Shown here piece after piece: positions 60,185 to 64,000 of a stretch of 64,000 bases of DNA (its first letter is position 1; each line of letters starts with the position of its first letter). Location: the NCBI GenBank assembly GCA_025677825.1, contig JAIXMO010000011.1:531001-595000 (forward strand), written 5' to 3'. The notes beneath the pieces are model-generated. The model ran no database searches. It was not told the DNA's origin and worked only from the letters and a program-made list of their open reading frames with translations. The translations under genes were made by a program, and so were the position numbers. The stretch is from Helicostylum pulchrum (taxonomy: Eukaryota; Mucoromycota; Mucoromycetes; Mucorales; Mucoraceae).

Positions 60185-61500
60185 ATTATAGATGTGGAAC
60201 TGCTTTTTTTATAGAAGAGAATGTTATTCAATTTCTTCAATTTTCTTCAATTCTTTACTTACGCTTGATTTTTTCAAAGGAGAGAAATGATTGTGTGTGT
60301 GTGATAATAGAGAAAACAAAAAAGGATGGTTTAAAAGGAAAGTAAATGAGGGACTCGTTAAAGAGCAATGAAAAAAAAAAGAGCGTTTATTGGAACTGGT
60401 TTGCAGATAAAAAAAAATAAAAGAAAAAAGAGAGAACTAAAAAAGAAGAAAAAAAGACCCAAAAAAAAAAAAAAGAAAGGAAAATATATAAAATATTAAG
60501 GTTGTACCTATGCAATCAATAAATAATAAACAATAAATAAGAGACTTGTTAAAACAAGTAAAGGCGGCCCCATTTTTTCTAAAATAGAAACAGTTTAGTA
60601 CTCTCTTCCATCTATTGCAGTATGCCAACATTCCATTTACTTATTTTAATGTTCCTGCTACTTTGTTATTAGCTACATCTATAAAAAAAACAGACAAAAA
60701 AGATTGACACAGCTTAGTTCAGTTTTCATGTGTTAAACCCCATACATACATGTATAACGTAAAGTCTAGTTCTTTTTATATTAGGTAATACGGCTAGACA
60801 TAATTCACCAGGTAAAAAAAAACACAGTGTTTACTTGTGACAGATTTAGGACGGGTAAGTGTCCTTTTACTTCCGAATATGAAGAAAGGTGTAAACAAAA
60901 TAAAAACAATGTAACACGGGGTTTTTTAACGCAGCATATACAAGTTAGTTTTTATTGCGTATTAAACTCATGGAATTTTTTTAAAAGCAAGCAAAAAATA
61001 AGCACACACAAAAAACTGATTTCTTCACACTTGATTTATAAAAAAAAAATAAGCTTTGATTACAAAAAGAAAAAAAGAGATTGTTTGTCGGAGTTAAGTC
61101 AGTGCACTTATTTTATTTTTTACTGTCACAAGTTGCATGCAGTTTGTTTGATAAAAAAAAAGAAGTATTTCAGCTCAAAAAAGTACGCTAACAAAGTATC
61201 ATTTAATAAAAGAGAGACTAAGGGGGGAAGTACACAGACCTTTTTTAATTTATAGATGAGTGATTTAGCCTTGTACTATTTATACATACATACAACAAGG
61301 TAATAGTTGTTAAAGAAAACACTTTTTGTAAATAAACATCATGCGTACGTTCATATTGTCGCTTTTGCCTTTTTCAGTGGTGAACCCCCCATTTTCTTGA
61401 CATTAGTTTTTTTTTTTTTTTACGTGTGTATATAAAAGAGAGAGAAAAAGACGTGTATATATTTATTTGTATGTTGCGTACGTAAAAAAGAAAAAAAATA
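60185..61500. other. spacer between DP gene and PFK-2/FBPase-2
   Basis: AT-rich spacer with long A-runs (60395-60475) and the DP gene promoter on its left. A plus-strand 142-codon frame at 60827-61255 is Lys/Ser/Phe-rich without family features and is probably spurious. No gene is called. Confidence 0.45.
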
Positions 61501-63304
61501 CTATAAAGCAAAAGCAGAAATATCTTGCTTCAAGTGCGATGAAGCTCCTTTATGCTTAGTAGCACCGTTAGAAGGCCAAAGTTGAGGACTAATTGGTAAA
61601 ATAGGACTTCCGATATCATGTACAATTTCACCACTTGCTCCTAATAACGCACCATTGGTGGTAGTACCGTTACTTAATTCCGGCTTTGATACCTTCTTTT
61701 TAAGCGTTTGCGCTTTGTTTGGCTTTGGGCGATGTGTATCTACAGCTTCAATATCAACTTTGTATCTCTTTTCATCACAGCCGTATGCTTTGGGCGTTAA
61801 TTCAATAACTGTATGTAAAGGAATCTTGATGTAGGGTAAATCCTCTTGATTGTAGTTCATAAAGTAAGCATAGATACATCTCAAGATAGCCTGATGACCA
61901 ATAATAAGGATATTTCCTTGACGTTCAAGATCCATAATAACCGGTTCAAGTCTTAATACAACATCTCTATATGACTATACACACAAATGAAAAAATAAAA
62001 TAAACGTGTTGATACCTTAGTTGCTTATGCATATTATTATATATATATATATATTTTACCTCTCCGCCCTTATAACGGTAGTTGAACTTGTCATCGTCAC
62101 GGTTAGCGTAATCTTCGGGGTATTTTTCCTGCACACACAGAAAAGTAATGAATAAAACAGTACAGCACAAAAAAAAGATAACATGTATTTTTTTACCTCA
62201 ATTTCTTCATATGTCATACCATCACACATTCCAGCATCCAATTCATCTAATGCTTTTCTACTCATTTTTGGATATTGTAATAAGCCACTAGTCTGTATCG
62301 TTCTCTTCATTGTTGAAGTCCAGACGATTAATTCTTTGTCACCCAAATTCTGTTTAATTAAATCAGGCAATTTGTCGGCATACAACACACCTCTAGGGGA
62401 TAATGCTGAGTCACCACCAATCTTGCCTTGAAGATTGAACATGGACTCACCGTGTCTACTCATATAAATCTTTCTTGGTGCCGTATGTAAATTCATCAGA
62501 TAATAAACAATACGAGACTCCAAGTACCCACGAATCATATTAATAATAACTTGACTTCCAACATTGATCAGTTTGATATACGTATAGTTTTGTTCGGTTA
62601 CAGTTTCATACTGGTCTTTATAGTGATCAATTCTTGCCTTAAAGTCAGAAACAGCTTCCTCTGGGTCAATATTTGCATAATCGGGGGAGGATAACTTGAC
62701 CTCTCTAATGTTGTCCAAAATAATAGATTCATCTTGACAAATAGACTCAATAAAGAATACTTGAACATGTTCCTTGGTCAACTTTTCGTGTAACCACTGT
62801 CTTCTTTGTTTTGTACTGTTTGTTGCATCGTAAATTGCAACAATACCTTGATCTTCATTAAACCAGCGAATCATATCTTCTAACGCTGCACTAGCGGATT
62901 CCTTTCTTTGTTTAATACCAATAGGGTTACTTGGATCAAAAAACGAATGTTCTTGTTGTGCTCCGTATAATTTGCGGCGATAATTACCAACATTGAATAC
63001 TTTGGTATTAATACCTAACCAAGTAAGATATCTACACACTAAACTTGCATTAGTACAAAGTAATAATTCATCTCTTTTTTGTGTGTGTATATGTATGTAC
63101 CTTTTTGAGAGATATAAGTTTTGCCTCTAGCAGGCAACCCAACCATCTATTCGTTTATATGAGTTAGTCACAGAGCGAAAACGCTACACAAAAAAAGGAG
63201 GGAAAAACTTACAACACAGGCAATGCGAAGATCTATATACAATAAGAGATTAGAACAAAAAAAGTATATAAAACAACTGGCTCAAACTTACTTGAAGTAG
63301 TCAT
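61501..63304 (-). CDS. 6-phosphofructo-2-kinase/fructose-2,6-bisphosphatase
   Basis: Bifunctional enzyme setting the level of fructose-2,6-bisphosphate, the glycolysis/gluconeogenesis switch. Exons 63292-63304, 63213-63232, 63101-63146, 62197-63038, 62060-62128 and 61501-61974 join to 487 residues, with a 13-nt first exon. The kinase half has Walker A VGLPARGKTYISQK, then GINTKVFNVGNYRR and AIYDATNSTKQRRQW. The phosphatase half has the phosphohistidine motif YMSRHGESMFNLQGKIGGDS, TSTMKRTIQT and LDELDAGMCDGMTYEEIE, with the second His in LIIGHQAILRCIYAYF. All the key catalytic residues I can check are present, so both activities are expected. The start at 63304 is preferred because the tiny exons join in frame. 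Confidence 0.94.
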
Positions 63305-64000
63305 AATATAAAAAAAAAGTATATATATATAATGTGTTAAAGAGAGAAGAGAGAGAAGAGAGAAAGAGAGAGTGTGTATTATATATATTTAGAAACCAAG
63401 GAAGCTTATTATGAGCTGACTATTAATAACCAAATACCTTCAAAATCCATCAACAGTCTTTTTTACAAATACCCAATCAAATCAAACATATCAAGTTACA
63501 CGTATGCCTTTTTATTTATTTATTCATGTGTCTAAACAATGGCCATAATCTTTTTTATCAAATTGCCGTAAAACTAATTATTACACTTTGAAAAAAGTTA
63601 TTATACAAACCCTTTGCCCAGCAATGTTTTCAATATCGTTGAATCTGTTTTTTTTTTTTGGTGCGGGGTAATGTTACACGCAGAATTTATCGGAAATACT
63701 CGTGAAAACCAAAATAAATTCATCATACCACTCAAATGGATCCATGTGATATACCGTACTGTAAAAAAAATGTGTCCAGGCCTCTTTTTTACAGTGTAGT
63801 AGTCGTGGGAACTTGACTGGTTTGGGATTGAACTACCGATAACGTACATATAAGAGAGGGGGAAAGACGCTTGGATACCCGGTAAATAAGTCGTCTCATA
63901 CTCAATTGATAGATAAAGCTTTACTAGAAAACGATAACGCCCCCCTTAACCTGGGCTACTGTATCATGGTTATTTTTTTTTTGCCTGGTCATTTTTACTT
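63305..64000. other. right edge, upstream of PFK-2/FBPase-2
   Basis: AT-rich promoter-side sequence with a GA-rich tract (about 63340-63372) just upstream of the start. Short overlapping frames on both strands at 63600-63850 lack protein-like features. No gene is called. Confidence 0.45.

Noticed and set aside
60827..61255. 142-codon plus-strand open frame
   Set aside because: Low-complexity Lys/Ser/Phe composition across A-rich DNA, no splice partner, and no family features.
1..64000. CRISPR arrays, rRNA genes or bacterial-type operons
   Set aside because: No regularly spaced repeats, no rRNA-like conserved blocks, and all the genes recognised are eukaryotic with spliceosomal introns or single-exon fungal genes.

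Overview
The window looks like nuclear DNA of an early-diverging, very AT-rich filamentous fungus, most likely Mucoromycota/Mucorales. Reasons: short introns (mostly 50-80 nt) with GTAAGT/GTAAAT donors; universal eukaryotic genes (SMC2, eS19, SEC63, IES2, PFK-2/FBPase-2, complex I subunit) mixed with multicopy accessory families; and a true DP-type (E2F partner) transcription factor, a family lost from most Dikarya. The species cannot be named from sequence alone. Where exon joins are given, they were deduced by reading splice sites against conserved frames.

Layout. 1-1.2 kb: gene-free, with a small cluster of GC-rich hairpins. 1.2-9.5 kb: four tandem minus-strand UDP-glycosyltransferase genes, three intact and one deleted. 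11.2-12.75 kb: pfkB sugar kinase (+). 13.2-14.1 kb: C2H2 zinc-finger protein (-). 14.8-17.3 kb: F-box/LRR gene with an in-frame TGA, plus a decayed fragment of a paralogue. 18.7-19.3 kb: relic of an orphan gene family. 19.6-22.4 kb: HECT E3 ligase of UBE3A/HUL4 type (-). 22.7-24.3 kb: atypical protein kinase 1 (-). 24.6-28.5 kb: six tandem genes for small secreted cysteine-rich proteins (-). 28.8-33.0 kb: SMC2 (+). 34.2-35.1 kb: ribosomal protein eS19 (+). 35.2-37.5 kb: atypical kinase 2, a paralogue of kinase 1 (-). 37.8-39.5 kb: low-complexity protein of unknown function (-). 40.1-41.5 kb: ESS2/DGCR14 (+). 41.6-43.9 kb: SEC63 (-). 44.4-45.9 kb: Tc1/IS630-like transposon with a frameshifted transposase. 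47.9-49.6 kb: exon-like remnants of an unknown gene. 50.5-51.0 kb: complex I NDUFB10-like subunit (+). 51.1-52.3 kb: IES2 (-). 52.4-56.1 kb: HUL5/UBE3C HECT ligase (+), divergent from IES2. 58.4-60.2 kb: DP transcription factor (-). 61.5-63.3 kb: 6-phosphofructo-2-kinase/fructose-2,6-bisphosphatase (-).

The housekeeping genes do not form a pathway; they are ordinary neighbours in a compact fungal genome. The accessory part stands out: a UGT array, a secreted cysteine-rich array, a pair of non-RD kinases with the same intron plan, F-box duplicates and a transposon. All show recent local duplication followed by decay (internal deletion, nonsense codon, frameshifts, paired cysteine loss). The secreted array is the best candidate for an undescribed system. 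It has a six-cysteine framework with a conserved CQYRC(Y/H)RC core, and I recognise no characterised family for it.
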